The position numbers were made by a program, and so were the translations under genes. The notes beneath the pieces were generated by a model. That model did not search any database and had not been told where the DNA came from. It saw nothing but the letters and a program-made list of their open reading frames with translations. Shown one piece after another: positions 44,567-56,174 of a stretch of 64,000 nt of DNA. This DNA comes from Apium graveolens (Eukaryota > Streptophyta > Magnoliopsida > Apiales > Apiaceae), in NCBI RefSeq assembly GCF_009905375.1, contig NW_027417559.1:1-64000 (forward strand). The letters are read 5' to 3'. Positions within the stretch are counted from its first letter, which is position 1. The number at the start of each line of letters is the position of its first letter.

Positions 44567-47500
44567 TAACACCCCCAAATCCGGGGTCGGGGATCCGGGT
44601 TGTCATGAGTTCCATTCCCCTTAATAACATTTAATCTTAATAAATAACCAACTACTGCATACTGTGACCCCATAATATACACACACACACCACAAGTTAA
44701 AGTCTCAGAGATGAATACCAAAAATAACACAAGTCATTTTATTCCACAATTATAAGCCATTACACCTCAATAGGGTTTTGGAATAAATTTACATTTTCTT
44801 TATCATTATAACAGTTCATAAATATACATAAGTCTGGTACATCAACAGTTGAAAACCTAGCCTATTGGTAGTTCCTACCTCAGCTACAGCGGCATCAACG
44901 CCTACAGGAAACCGCGGAACGTTTCCTATCCGCTCGCGAGTTGGGAGCTTGGTTCTGTTCATCTTGTCTAGCTGTTGTTGTGTGATGAAAGAATAAAGCA
45001 AGGGTGAGCAACAAGCCCACCAAAATAACATGTGTAATAATTAACAATATATGAGCATTCTTATAGTACTCATAAAAGTCTTGGTCAAGAAGAAATGAAC
45101 CAAGTTTGACGCGATCAAGTCGCAAAATATTAAGTATATATGTATATATACTTTTCAAAATCTTTGAAATCATCTTCCATGCATAATATACACAGAGTTC
45201 CAGTTTATAACTGTATAAAAATATCGTTGCAAGGTGATCTCATATATCTAACCTTGTCTCATGTTTTTCTAAAAAATCTTTGTCATGCATAAGATAATCC
45301 TTTACTAGATATAAGATGAAAAGATGAAGTTACAAGATACTCCAATATACTTATATCTTTTCCGAATACTGCTTGAACTACCACCGTTCAAGGTATAATC
45401 AGTTTCAAAAGTTCATCACATAGATGAGACTACAAGATAAGACTTGAATATAATCAATCTTTGAAATATCATTCAAAAGAAATGAAGTTACGAGATACTT
45501 CATTAATTCCCGATATATATACACCTATATATATATCTCATACACTTCTTGAAATCCTCGGTTAAGAAAAGTATAAACAGAGTTGTAATATCCAATGAAT
45601 TTAGAAAGAAGAAAACTTTGGCATAAACCCGATATCTTGCTGATCAGGAAAAGATACCAATTAAGTAACATTTTCTACTAGTAGATGGATGAATCCTCCA
45701 CCGGTCATCACCCTTGCCGCATTAGGGCTTATGTTGGACCACCACCCGGTCTCTTACGCGTTGATGGACTGCCACCCAGCCACTTACACTTTGATAGACC
45801 GTACCCCGGCCTGTCGCTTATGCCGACTCATTTAGAATGACTTACTTCCCGAATGTTGGGCATGTAATCAAAAGCTCTTTATCAAATCAGCAACCTCGTT
45901 ATGAATATAAAATACACCACAGAGCCGGATCCTTTAGGTTTTGAGCGAGTATTTAAATCCTCTTCGAAAGGAAGATCTTAAATTGGAAAATGAGTTTTGG
46001 GGTCCGCTCTAACTTTTAAAATCATTTTGAAGACTTGAAAACATTTTTGAAAGCCTTTGGAATAAGGATGATTTGATAGAATAAATCAATTCCAAGATAA
46101 TCAAAGAATATTTGAATATTATGCTATAAATAATATTCCAATAACGAATAGCTTTTATCAAAGCAAATGAAGTAAAAGTTTTGAAAATAACTTTCTGAAA
46201 ATATTTAATGTAAGAATGATTGACGATATCAATCATTTCTCGAATACTTGGCGAATAACAAAATATTATTCTTTAAGAAAATAATGAATATTATTTAATA
46301 AAATAAACGGAGTCATAAGTCCTCGAATGAATATTCAAACTAATATTCACATATATTTTAAAACTATCGAATAAATATTTTCGATTAATAGTTTTGAAAA
46401 CTATATATATATATAATATACTCGGGAACATCGTCTCCCGGTTTTAGAAAAATGTTAACCTTTAGGTCCCCTATACTAAGGGTATACGCAAATAATGCCT
46501 ATCTCTAGCATAAGTATTATGCAGTTTATAACAATTGAATCAACAATGAGATATCAAGATTATGAAACAGGCATGCATATACATATATATATATATATAT
46601 CAACATGCTTCAATATATCGCAAGATTTGCTAATAACAATCATGCACTTATCACAAGATAATGCATATACATATATACATCACAACAACAGTTATACGGG
46701 TAGAAAACTTGCCTGAGTGTCTCGGGGTAGACTTAAACTTAGAGTGGGTCCGGTAACCTATAAATAACATATAAGCCAGAATTAAACCATGGTCGCTTAA
46801 GAAACTAGACTTTATCCCCTTAGACTCTATCATTCGCTTCTGCGCTTAACGATTTTCATTAGTCGCTCGAGTACCCTCGGTTCCACCATTTTTATAAAAT
46901 TACCCGTTAACTGTTTTAAGGCGACTCTTTCGCGAGTACTTTACCAACTGCCTAATCCACTTTACATATTTGTTTCGTAATTCAATGAGTCTTTTAAGGG
47001 TCATAAATAAGGTCTTAAAGTTACGCGAGGGGTAAGGGTTCGTTTGCGAAACGCCGTTACTTGAAACGGTCGTTTCTCCTAAACCGTACATCGGATCCAA
47101 GCGAACCACATATCAAAACAAAGCTTAAAACACAACCTATCTAAGATTGGAAGTTTTTAGTTCGTAGCAGTGGGTGTTCAGGTCCAAAATTTATGCACAA
47201 AACAGTTAAGGAAAATTGGGCATTACGACGGCTATAACCTAACGATTTCCAAATTTTACCAACACCGAATCAACACCAATCCAACCTTAACAATCCAAAC
47301 ATCAACCACAATCAACCCAAAATCCTAATCACCATTATCATCCAAAAAACCAAATTTAAAACTAAGGGTTCAAGAGTTTATACCTTCCTTGGAGAGCGGA
47401 GAACTACTACTAAAAAACCTCTAGGAATCTCTAACTATCTCTACCAAGCTTGGATCTTAAAGAAAACATACGAAAACAAAATGTTAGTTCTTGAAAACAC

Positions 47501-48340
47501 TATTCATCACGAACTTTGAGGAATTGTTTAACTAAGGAATCCTTGGAATCTTGGCTTCAAACTTATAGCATAACTAAGTTGTGAAATATAGGATCTAAAG
47601 AAACAAACCTTGTAATTTTCCATGGCCTAGAGCTTGAGTTTTGAAAATCTATTTCACCATTTCTATGAAAAGGTCGAATGGAAGAAGTAGAAAAAAATGG
47701 GGGGGAGCTTTTGCTTTCTTGGTTTGCCTTGGGAAATGAGAAGGAAATACTTGGTGGAGGATGATTCTTGAACAAATATCTTGATAAAGTGATGACATCA
47801 CTTGCTTAAATCATTGCTTGCATCATTCCTTTGCCACATGTCACAATCTCATGGTGTGAGGGTGTCTTTACTTACAACCACATCTTTTAGCTTCTCTTGG
47901 AAGCTTCCCTCCCATGCTACTTGCACGTGCTTGCCCGTTGGTCATTTATTTATTTTACGGTTCACTTAACTCTCATTCTCGTTAATCGTTTGAGGGATCA
48001 TATCTAGGATCTTATTACTTAGGATTCCCTAAACCTTTCTTAATATTTTATATTCCTTAAATGATCTTCTCTTATAATTCTTGAATTAAAATCTTTTTTA
48101 TCATGTTACCTTATACTTAATTTTGTCGGTATCAGGTGGATTTTCGGAAAAAAAAAACAAAGTGTTTGAATTCAAATTCTGACGATCTTTACATACCCTC
48201 ATATACATTATGGAGTTATAATATGATCTCAGAATATCCATTAAAGAACCCCTACATAGGGTGGCCTGACAATTTTTATTAATCAGCAATATGAGCAAAA
48301 GTTACTATTCACCAGGGTCTCAAAAATTGGGGTTATTACA
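44567..48340 (-). repeat. Long LTR of gypsy element I (about 3.8 kb)
   Basis: On the minus strand it begins TGTAATAACCCCAAT at 48340 and ends near GGGGGTGTTA at about 44567, next to the primer site. The first 1.4 kb is related to LTR F in inverted orientation. An internal stretch at 45690-45850 has short repeats (GGACCACCACCCGG, GACTGCCACCCAG, GACCGTACCCCGG). Small ORFs here have no support. Confidence 0.8.
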
Positions 48341-50222
48341 TAAACCTTTATGTGTTAATTGCAAAAAGGGCATGATTGTAAAACCAAATATGTGCTTACG
48401 TGGCTTCATGTTTACTTGAGTATAAATAATGGATCAGAGGGACCAGTATATACAAGAATATGGATATGAATGTGTTTTATGTGATCGATGTGAATAAGAT
48501 ATGTGCATGTATAATTGTTTTTATATGCAAAAGTTGGTATAAGGTGATTTAAGGGTATAAGGCACACTCATCTACTACTCGTATAGTGTGATCAAAATTA
48601 TAAGTAAAATTACGAGTTGGTTTAGTTTACGCGAATTGGAGTAGAAAGTTAGAGGTTCAGAGAAACGTTGATTACTTATAGGGTCCCTAATTAGGGTTTA
48701 CTGTTGTGTTGTAGATTTGAAAAGACAAGGCATTCGAACTAGGTTGGAAAATGAAGTTCTAGGTGGCAGTAACTCAACCGCTATGAAAAAGAACGCTTTA
48801 TGAGGTAACTAACTCTGCCATTTTTTTATAATTGCTAAATGAGAAAAAAATGATAGTAGAAAGTATTTATGTTATGAAATGATAAAGATAATGAATATGG
48901 TAATTTTGTTATTCGATCTTGTTGATAAACCTTGTTATTAGCCTGATTCTTTCCGGATATGATTACCTTGTTGGTATTTTGTTCTTTTTAATATCCATAT
49001 TCCCTATACTCACTGATGAATCATTTTTCCCAATTAATACCTTTAATGTCCTAAATCCCCATATTGATAATACGCATGCTTTGTTAACACCCTTATTCGA
49101 GATATTTTTGTTTAATGTACATTGTTAATACCTATACTTACCTTGATCACGCTATAATTTACATTTTTCCCTTATAACCTTGTTTACCCCATCTGAATTC
49201 CTGAAATGAAACTAAGAATGATATTCGACTTGTAAGAGTCCAAATGATTTCAAAAGATGGTAATTGTTAAAAATGGAGTTAAGTTTAAGGAAAACAAGAA
49301 CTTTCCAATATAAAAGTTTTCATTGAAATCATAAAGTTTGAATATTGCGTAAAAGGCTAGTGGGGCTAGTCCAACTAAATAAGAAACTAGCAAGGCTAGT
49401 CCACTATTAAAGGCCGATATAGTGCCTTAGGTACCTTATGACCAGATGGAGGTTGGTACGGGCTGATCACCCGTATTATTGTTAAAAGATGGATATTCAA
49501 ATCGAAGGTTCTAATTTTATAAAAAGGAAGTAAAGGTTTTTAAATTGTGCTTTAGGCACTATTTCTATGTTGTGTTTTGATTAGAAGTTTAAAAATAAGT
49601 AAGTTAAATCTTTCCAAAGTTCTGATAAATCCTATTCATAAAATGTTGATTGTTTTAGTTAATGAAATGTTCAGGATTATGACCTTGATCCCTTGAAACC
49701 CTATTAGAGAGGTCCTTTTGATTAATGTTAAGTCACTGCCCCACACACACATATAGACACACATTGATATATAGAATTGTTTTATTAGTTACTTGTTGAG
49801 CCTTTTAGCTCATATTGTTTGAATAGATTTAACTTTGACAATTAAGCAAGAAGATGGATAGACTTAGACGCACCGCTCGTAAGAGTGTCCATGGTCCTTT
49901 ACTCACATTTAGATTCCAGGTGCCATATCAGGTAGAAGATGGTGTGAGGAAGCGTTGGTAGTCTTTTAAGAAATGTAGTAGTTGATATTCAGATACATCT
50001 GGGTAATCTGGCAATTCCATGTCAGAATTGTGTTTTGAATAATTTGAAAAAGAGTTGTATAATAATTATTATCCAAATTGGTAGTTGTAATCTTGTCTCA
50101 TACTTTATCATGTGTCGATCCTTGTAGGTTTTCGAGGTTTATTTTATTGATGTTATGGTATTTCAATTATCATAAAGGTGTCGTTGGTCCTCATTCCTAA
50201 TTCCGAGTTTAAGGGAGTCACA
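48341..50222 (+). repeat. Probable second part of the 3' LTR of gypsy element E
   Basis: Sequence of chromovirus LTR character that ends ATTCCGAGTTTAAGGGAGTC then ACA at 50222, resembling the end of the LTR of element I. Joined to 33326-35106 it gives about 3.66 kb, close to the 3.77 kb of LTR I. The joining is an inference: no clean target duplication is visible at 35106/48341. TTGAGCCTTTTAGCTCATAT near 49795 marks the usual 3' part. Confidence 0.6.
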
Positions 50223-51467
50223 AGGTCGATCGGGATTTACGTGACTAATTGGCTGAAGGTCTCATTTGGAGATGGGCTTGGGTTACATTGGTCGAAAACC
50301 AAACCTTATCCATGAAAATTTTACCAAGAACTACGTGAGACTTGACCCTTATAAATAGGGTACGTAGGCACTTGTATTAAACATGAGTTGACACTTGACA
50401 AAGAGTAAAGAAAACCCTATTGTTTATTAAGGAGTCATTATACAAGCTCAACCACCACCATACACAACCTTCCTCCGTCTTAAAACACCATCATTGATCT
50501 TTATTTCGGCCATCAACCTCCAAACCACTATTAAACAAAATTATCCCTTTAACAGTTTTCTTGAAGAGATAATAGAAAGATTTGGTGTAGCCGTGAGAAC
50601 CGTGTATACCTGATTTGTCAGAACTTGTCCTAAAAATTGACCATAACTGTGATATCATGCGAATTGTTCCCAATAAATCGTTATTATGAGCGCCTTGCAG
50701 ATATATAATATCTAACATTAAAACACGAAAAAACTCTCACAATCAACTCTCACGAGTAGAGACTACCAAACTGACAAAAGCGGTATGAAAAACTCAATTC
50801 CAAGGTTGAAATTCTCTCAAAAAGAAGAAAGATTTTATTAAACAGAATAAAAATTAAGCCAAATACAGTACAATGGGCCTTATAATCAACCAAAAAGGTT
50901 GATGATAACCCCTAAATTGAATAGGAGATTTAGGGTTTGTTGGAAAGAAAAATGAGAAGGTGGTTGGTTCTTTTTTAACTTCTTCGATAATATTTGGGGT
51001 ACTTGAAGCATCCACGATCACCTATCAGGTAAAAAGTCTAGGTAACATTATGATATAGATATTAGTTAAAAAATATAGCCCTCCAACCATTACACATGTT
51101 ACTGTATCACATCTTTTATATTTGTTGATCATGTAGCCGATTAGCAAAAAATCCACGTAAACTTTCCAACTTTATTTAAATCTAAACCTACTCTACGCAT
51201 TAATATATGCATATATATATATATATATTACACTTGATACATATGTACTAAAATTCTTATATATATTTAATATTTTAAACTTTAATAATTATTTTAGTAT
51301 ACATTGCATATTTGTATGAATAGTAATAAATATTATGTAATAGAATTTTATATTTTATAATAGATATAAGTCATGTTTATTTATTATGTTTCGTCATATA
51401 TAAATATGTTATTATATTTCAATTATAATATATAGTAGATTACTATTATATTCAATATATTTTCACG

Positions 51468-51500
<33 letters not shown>
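50223..51500. other. Unassigned intergenic sequence
   Basis: No recognisable gene. CTTATAAATAGGG near 50350 is a TATA-like motif followed by about 100 bases of leader-like sequence, but no coding frame follows. From 51180 the DNA is very AT-rich, ending in a TA run (51471-51500). Confidence 0.6.
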
Positions 51501-51503
<3 letters not shown>

Positions 51504-51676
51504 TAGTTAACTCGCAGCCGCTACCCTTTGGGTGCGCACTGGGTGCGCACTGGGTAAACCCTACGGGCTCACGCAATAACATGCAAATCACGTGAACCAA
51601 GATAAACTGCATTTAAGTGACAAACTCTGACTCATGAGGCATAATCATAAATTCTCCTCCCGTGGTATTCGAACGA
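51501..51676 (-). mobile_element. Au-like SINE, 5'-truncated
   Basis: On the minus strand the order is a pol III B-box-like GTTCGAATACC (51663-51673), then TGCGTGAGCCCGTAGGGTTT, ACCCAGTGCGCACCC repeated in overlap, and AAAGGGTAGCGGCTGCGAG, ending before an alternating TA run. That 3' half is the characteristic Au SINE tail found in many angiosperms. The A box is missing, so the 5' end is lost. It lies roughly 0.3 kb upstream of the H2A.Z promoter region. Confidence 0.75.
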
Positions 51677-51979
51677 ATATATATTTTATTCTTTCATTTT
51701 TTTAAATATAACATTTAAGCTATAAAATTTTCATAGACACACACACATATATGTAAAAATGGTAATAAAATATTTTTATTAAATATAACTGACCATTATA
51801 GTTGGTAGTTGGTACCACTGGAATAAAAACTCTTATAAATTTAATAAAATTTTAAATTATTATTGTTTAAATATTTATTTTAGCTAATTAGTCTCGGACA
51901 TGCTCTACTCAAATTCAGAAGATTAGGTAATTGGTGTAGTGAATTTCCTGGAAATGTAAATGAAAGAATGAAGACCAAA

Positions 51980-52344
51980 AATCCCTATAAAACATAATTC
52001 AGCCCAACTATAAATTGAAGGCCCAAAAAGCCTTGAAACTCTACGGCCTACGAAACTAAAAGCCCTATTAACTCAGCTCACTTGCGTAATCCACAAACTT
52101 AACAAAAGTCGTTGACCGACAATTTTGAAATCGATGAAAAGTCTACCCCGGGAAGTACAAAGGGACACACACATAAATTACCCAAACTCAAGGGACTGAA
52201 TTGTAATTAACATAAATTAAAGGGGCCAAAAGATAAATAATAACAGTAAATAAAAGTAAACTCTCTCTCACCCAAACCCCATCTGCTTTCTCTCTCTAGC
52301 ATTCGTCGCCTCTCTCTTCACGGAAACACACAAACCACTCTAAG
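51980..52344 (+). promoter_or_regulatory. Promoter and first 5'UTR exon of the H2A.Z gene
   Basis: GCCCA motifs at 52002 and 52021 (site II type, usual in promoters of plant genes active in dividing cells), TATA-like CCCTATAAAAC at 51983 and ACTATAAATT at 52007, and a W-box-like TTGACC near 52112. A CT-rich leader (52261-52320) typical of plant 5'UTRs ends at a splice donor, CTAAG/GTACGC, at 52344/52345. The exact start of transcription cannot be fixed from sequence. Confidence 0.5.
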
Positions 52345-52847
52345 GTACGCTTTCTCTCTCTACAACTTTATGTATACGTACACGCGTGTATGTATTTGTT
52401 TATATACATGAATTGTGATTTTATTTGTTAATTCGTTGAGAAAGCTTCGATCTTTGACCAGAATTGACTAGATCTCGTATGTATCTCTTCACTGTTTTAT
52501 ATAGATGTTATTTTGATTATATATAAAGTTTAATTGGGCGTGTGTGTAAGATTGTGTTTGTTAATTGTTGCTTTTCATTGTATAAGAATTTCAAGTTTAT
52601 TTGTTTCTGAGACTCGAGAGAGAGAGATAGGGAGACAGAGATACGAATTTTAAGTTTATTTGTGTAAGAGACTCGAGAGAGAGATAGGGAGAGAGAGAGA
52701 GAGGAGAGTGAATTTGTTGATTTTAGTTTTTCTATCCTCTACAAATTTAAGATTGTTGTGTAGGGGGGGGAAAGAGAGAGAGAGAGAGTTTGTTGATTTT
52801 ACACAAATTTTAATTTTTTTTTTGTAAGAGAGGGAGAGGGAGAGAGC

Positions 52848-52894
<47 letters not shown>

Positions 52895-53017
52895 TTTGTT
52901 GAATTTATACAATTTAAAAGTTTGCTTGCGTATGAGAGAGGGAGAATTTGTTGATATTATTTTTTTGAATATTTACAAATTTTAATTGTCTGTGTGCATT
53001 TAATTTGTTTTGTTTAG
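52345..53017 (+). other. 5'UTR intron of the H2A.Z gene, with GA microsatellites
   Basis: Donor GTACGC at 52345 and acceptor TTTGTTTTGTTTAG ending 53017, nine bases before the ATG. From 52612 to 52900 it holds several (GA)n and (CA)n/(TA)n runs separated by repeated GTTTGTTGATTTTA-like pieces. A leader intron is usual in plant histone variant genes and often raises expression. Inferred without transcript data. Confidence 0.65.
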
Positions 53018-53026
53018 GGGATATAG

Positions 53027-56000
53027 ATGGCGGGAAAAGGAGGAAAGGGACTTGTAGCAGGGAAAACTACAGCAGCAGCTGCTGCAGCTAATAAGGGGAA
53101 GGATGACAAGAAAAGGCCGATTTCTAGGTCATCTCGTGCTGGTCTTCAGGTATAATAATCCTCACTCTTTGCAAAGAAATTAGTGTGTAATTGAACTTTT
53201 TATGATTATTGTATCGTTTTAGGTGAATTAATGTGGTTTATGTTTAGTGTTTAAGAATTTAAGCAGATTTAATGAACTCCATACGTATACCAACCTCCTT
53301 ATTTGCAGCGATGACTTGTGTTTTGGTTAAGGACTTTATAGTCATATAAGTTTACATTGTTAGGAATGATTTAGAAAACAAGTAAAGATAGACAATAAGT
53401 ACATCTCTGGGTATTTAATGGCTGATGTAGAATTATTTAAATTTTAAAATAAGACTTACAGTAGTAAAATATAAAGAATTTGACCTTTATTAAAATTTTA
53501 AACTAGGGAGTCGTCTTTAGATAGTTTCTCTCTCTCCATCTTTATGTTTTATAAAATCTGATGGCTGATGGATAAGTATGTAAGCAAGTGATTTCTTGTA
53601 ATAATATGTCAAATAGGCTTCTTGACATTACATATTGATTACAACCCTCTCTCCCTCTCTCCCTCTCTCTCTTCAAACATTTACATACACTATATTAAAG
53701 TTTGTGTGGGTGCATACTTAACACAATATTAAAACTTCTAAAATTCAAATGTATCCTGTTGAAGGGGGACAAGCTTTGAGAAATACCTGGTCACTATAAT
53801 TTGAGAGATTCTTATTTGTCACTCAATATGTGAAAGCTGATTAGGTATTAGTTTTTCTGGGAGTTCTTATCAAGATATGTTGTGGTTTGTTGTAATGTTT
53901 GTTATCAGGAAAGTGTTCAATGTCTTCGTTTAATAGTTTAGGAAGACATATGATAGTGATATTTGCCTGAATTTTTGTTTACCACTATAGACTAATAAAT
54001 TTTTGCTATTGTTATTGTATTCGAAGTTTCCCTAAGTTCTATGATGTCTTTGCATAATCATATATGTATTTTAATTGAAGTATTTTACTCTCTATTGCTG
54101 GTGCCTTGCTCCATCTTTGAAAGCTCCAGAGACCAAAGTCAATATTTGTCCTTATAATCTTGTTACAGGTAGTTTTTTATGTTATCTGTGATCTTAAAAG
54201 AAACTGTAGCTATAGACTTCAATTCTGAAAGATAGTAAGAAACATGTATTGCAAAAGTCAAATTGTTAATTTGTGATGGTAAATAAAGTGTATCTACTTT
54301 AATTCTGAAAGAAACATGAATTATGAAAGTCAAACTGTTACATATACTAAGTTGCTAGATGTGTTCTGTATAGACTATAGAGTAGAAGCTAGAGCCTAGA
54401 GGTAAGAGATGTACTAGGGAATAGTACTGCTGGAGAAGGCTGTTTCAAGCTAGTGATCCAGACATGCTATGCTAGAGCAGTATCCGCTTGCACACTAGGT
54501 GAAACTCACCACTTAAGTTCACAAAATCCTTGAGAATATAAATTTAAATAACAGTGAGTATCGGTAGAACCAAATAGGCTAACGAGTAGAAGAGGCATGT
54601 GCTATTAGAGCTGGTAAGTTGAATATTAAACAGTCATGAGAAACTTTTTAATCACTAGTTTTGCAACAGAGTAATTTAATTGTTATACAAGATATGCTAT
54701 GCTAGAGCAGCATCCCCTGCACACTAGGTGAAACTCTTCGCTCCAAGTTCAACGAAATCCTAGACTGTAAGTTTAAATAACAGAGAGTATTGGTAGAACC
54801 AAATAGGCTAACGAGTAGAAGAGGCATGTGCTATTGGTACTAGTAATTTGAATATAAATCAGTCTTGAAAAAGTTACCGACAACTAGTTTTGCAACAGAG
54901 TAATTTAATTGTTATACGAGCTTATTTCAGAGTAGTTAACAGTAGTTCATATTCATAGACTGATCTTTTTTTTTCATCAATTAAATGATCATCTTCTTGC
55001 TCGGTCTTTCCTGAACTTTTTTTTTTATAACCTACAGGTAACTTTTTAGTTTTTTCTTTAGTGGTTTACATATTTGAATTTTTTTTCCGAAACCACTAAA
55101 GGCTAACTGGTTTAGTTCTTGCAATTAAAATCCAGTCAATGGACCTCATGATTGTCAACATATACACTGTTAATGTTATTTAAATGAGCTTTAAGCTTAT
55201 AAGTCTGTTTTAGATATCCTTATGTCTGTGGCGGATGCAGACTTAAAAGTTAAAAAGTAGGGAGACTTTGACTATAATGTGGTCATATGTTGCTTGTGTT
55301 GTTGATTTTCATGTATCTATTGTATAGATATGTATTTTCATGGTTACCTTCCAATGTTTCACAGACATATTACATGGTCCCAACTGTTGCATTATTTAAT
55401 CTGAGTGATTTTGAGAAGATGTATCATGTATACGCAATTTTCAAATAAGAACTCATCTTTATCTTGTCCCTGGGTTATTTAGTTTGTTGGTCTGGCCATG
55501 AGTCATCTAATATATAAAACTGCATATATGGTTATCATGTCATTCCAGTTAGTTGGTTATTATGTCCTTGGTTGTTGCAATGGCAGATTGCTAAGCCATC
55601 AGTGCACCTCTCAGTTAGATGCTACTGCGGGTGTGCATTTTAGCCATATATGCAGGCTACTAGAAGTTGTGTTGCCGTTTTTGACAAATTTGTCTTTTTT
55701 GTGCTGTTGTTTCCCTAATCGTGCCTAAGGTTGTTTCATTAAATCTGTCAGCTTACCTTGTTTTCATTGTTTGTAGGATTATAACAAACCTATTTGCTAG
55801 TATATTGTGTATGTTGCAAGTTTTTATAAGAAATGCTTAAGTTGATGGTAATTGATTTTTTTTTTTTGTGTGTTCAGTTTCCAGTTGGCCGAATTCATCG
55901 TCATCTGAAGACAAGGACTTCTGCCAATGGGCGAGTTGGTGCCACTGCTGCTGTTTATTCTGCTGCTATCCTTGAATACCTAACTGCGGAGGTACTTGAG

Positions 56001-56174
56001 CTGGCAGGAAATGCTAGCAAAGATCTGAAGGTGAAGAGGATCACACCAAGGCATCTGCAGCTGGCTATTCGCGGGGATGAGGAGCTTGACACCCTCATCA
56101 AAGGAACCATTGCTGGAGGTGGTGTTATACCCCATATTCACAAATCCCTCATCAACAAAACCACCAAGGAATAG
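53027..56174 (+). CDS. Histone H2A variant H2A.Z (two coding exons, 139 aa)
   Basis: H2A.Z replaces H2A in nucleosomes near transcription starts, is deposited by the SWR1 complex, and in plants tunes temperature and flowering responses. Exon 1 (53027-53149, 41 codons) reads [20 protein letters not shown] then a Lys-rich tail to SRAGLQ. Exon 2 (55878-56174) starts [20 protein letters not shown] and ends [13 protein letters not shown]. Variant marks are [20 protein letters not shown], the extended acidic patch [10 protein letters not shown], and [12 protein letters not shown] in place of the canonical H2A tail. Splice sites CAG/GTATAA and TTCAG/TTTCC are clean and codon phase is kept. The length is normal for the family. 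The 2.73-kb intron is long and holds a tandem duplication. The gene looks intact and functional. Confidence 0.96.
54465..54925. repeat. Tandem duplication of about 230 bp in the H2A.Z intron
   Basis: GCTAGAGCAG at 54471 recurs at 54701 and GCAACAGAGTAATTTAATTG at 54663 recurs at 54892. The shared middle part (AACCAAATAGGCTAACGAGT) is identical. About 15 per cent of other positions differ by eye, so it is not recent. Confidence 0.9.

Noticed and set aside
55498..55728. 76-codon ORF within the H2A.Z intron
   Set aside because: Intronic, Cys/Leu-rich by composition, no homology recognised; a chance frame.
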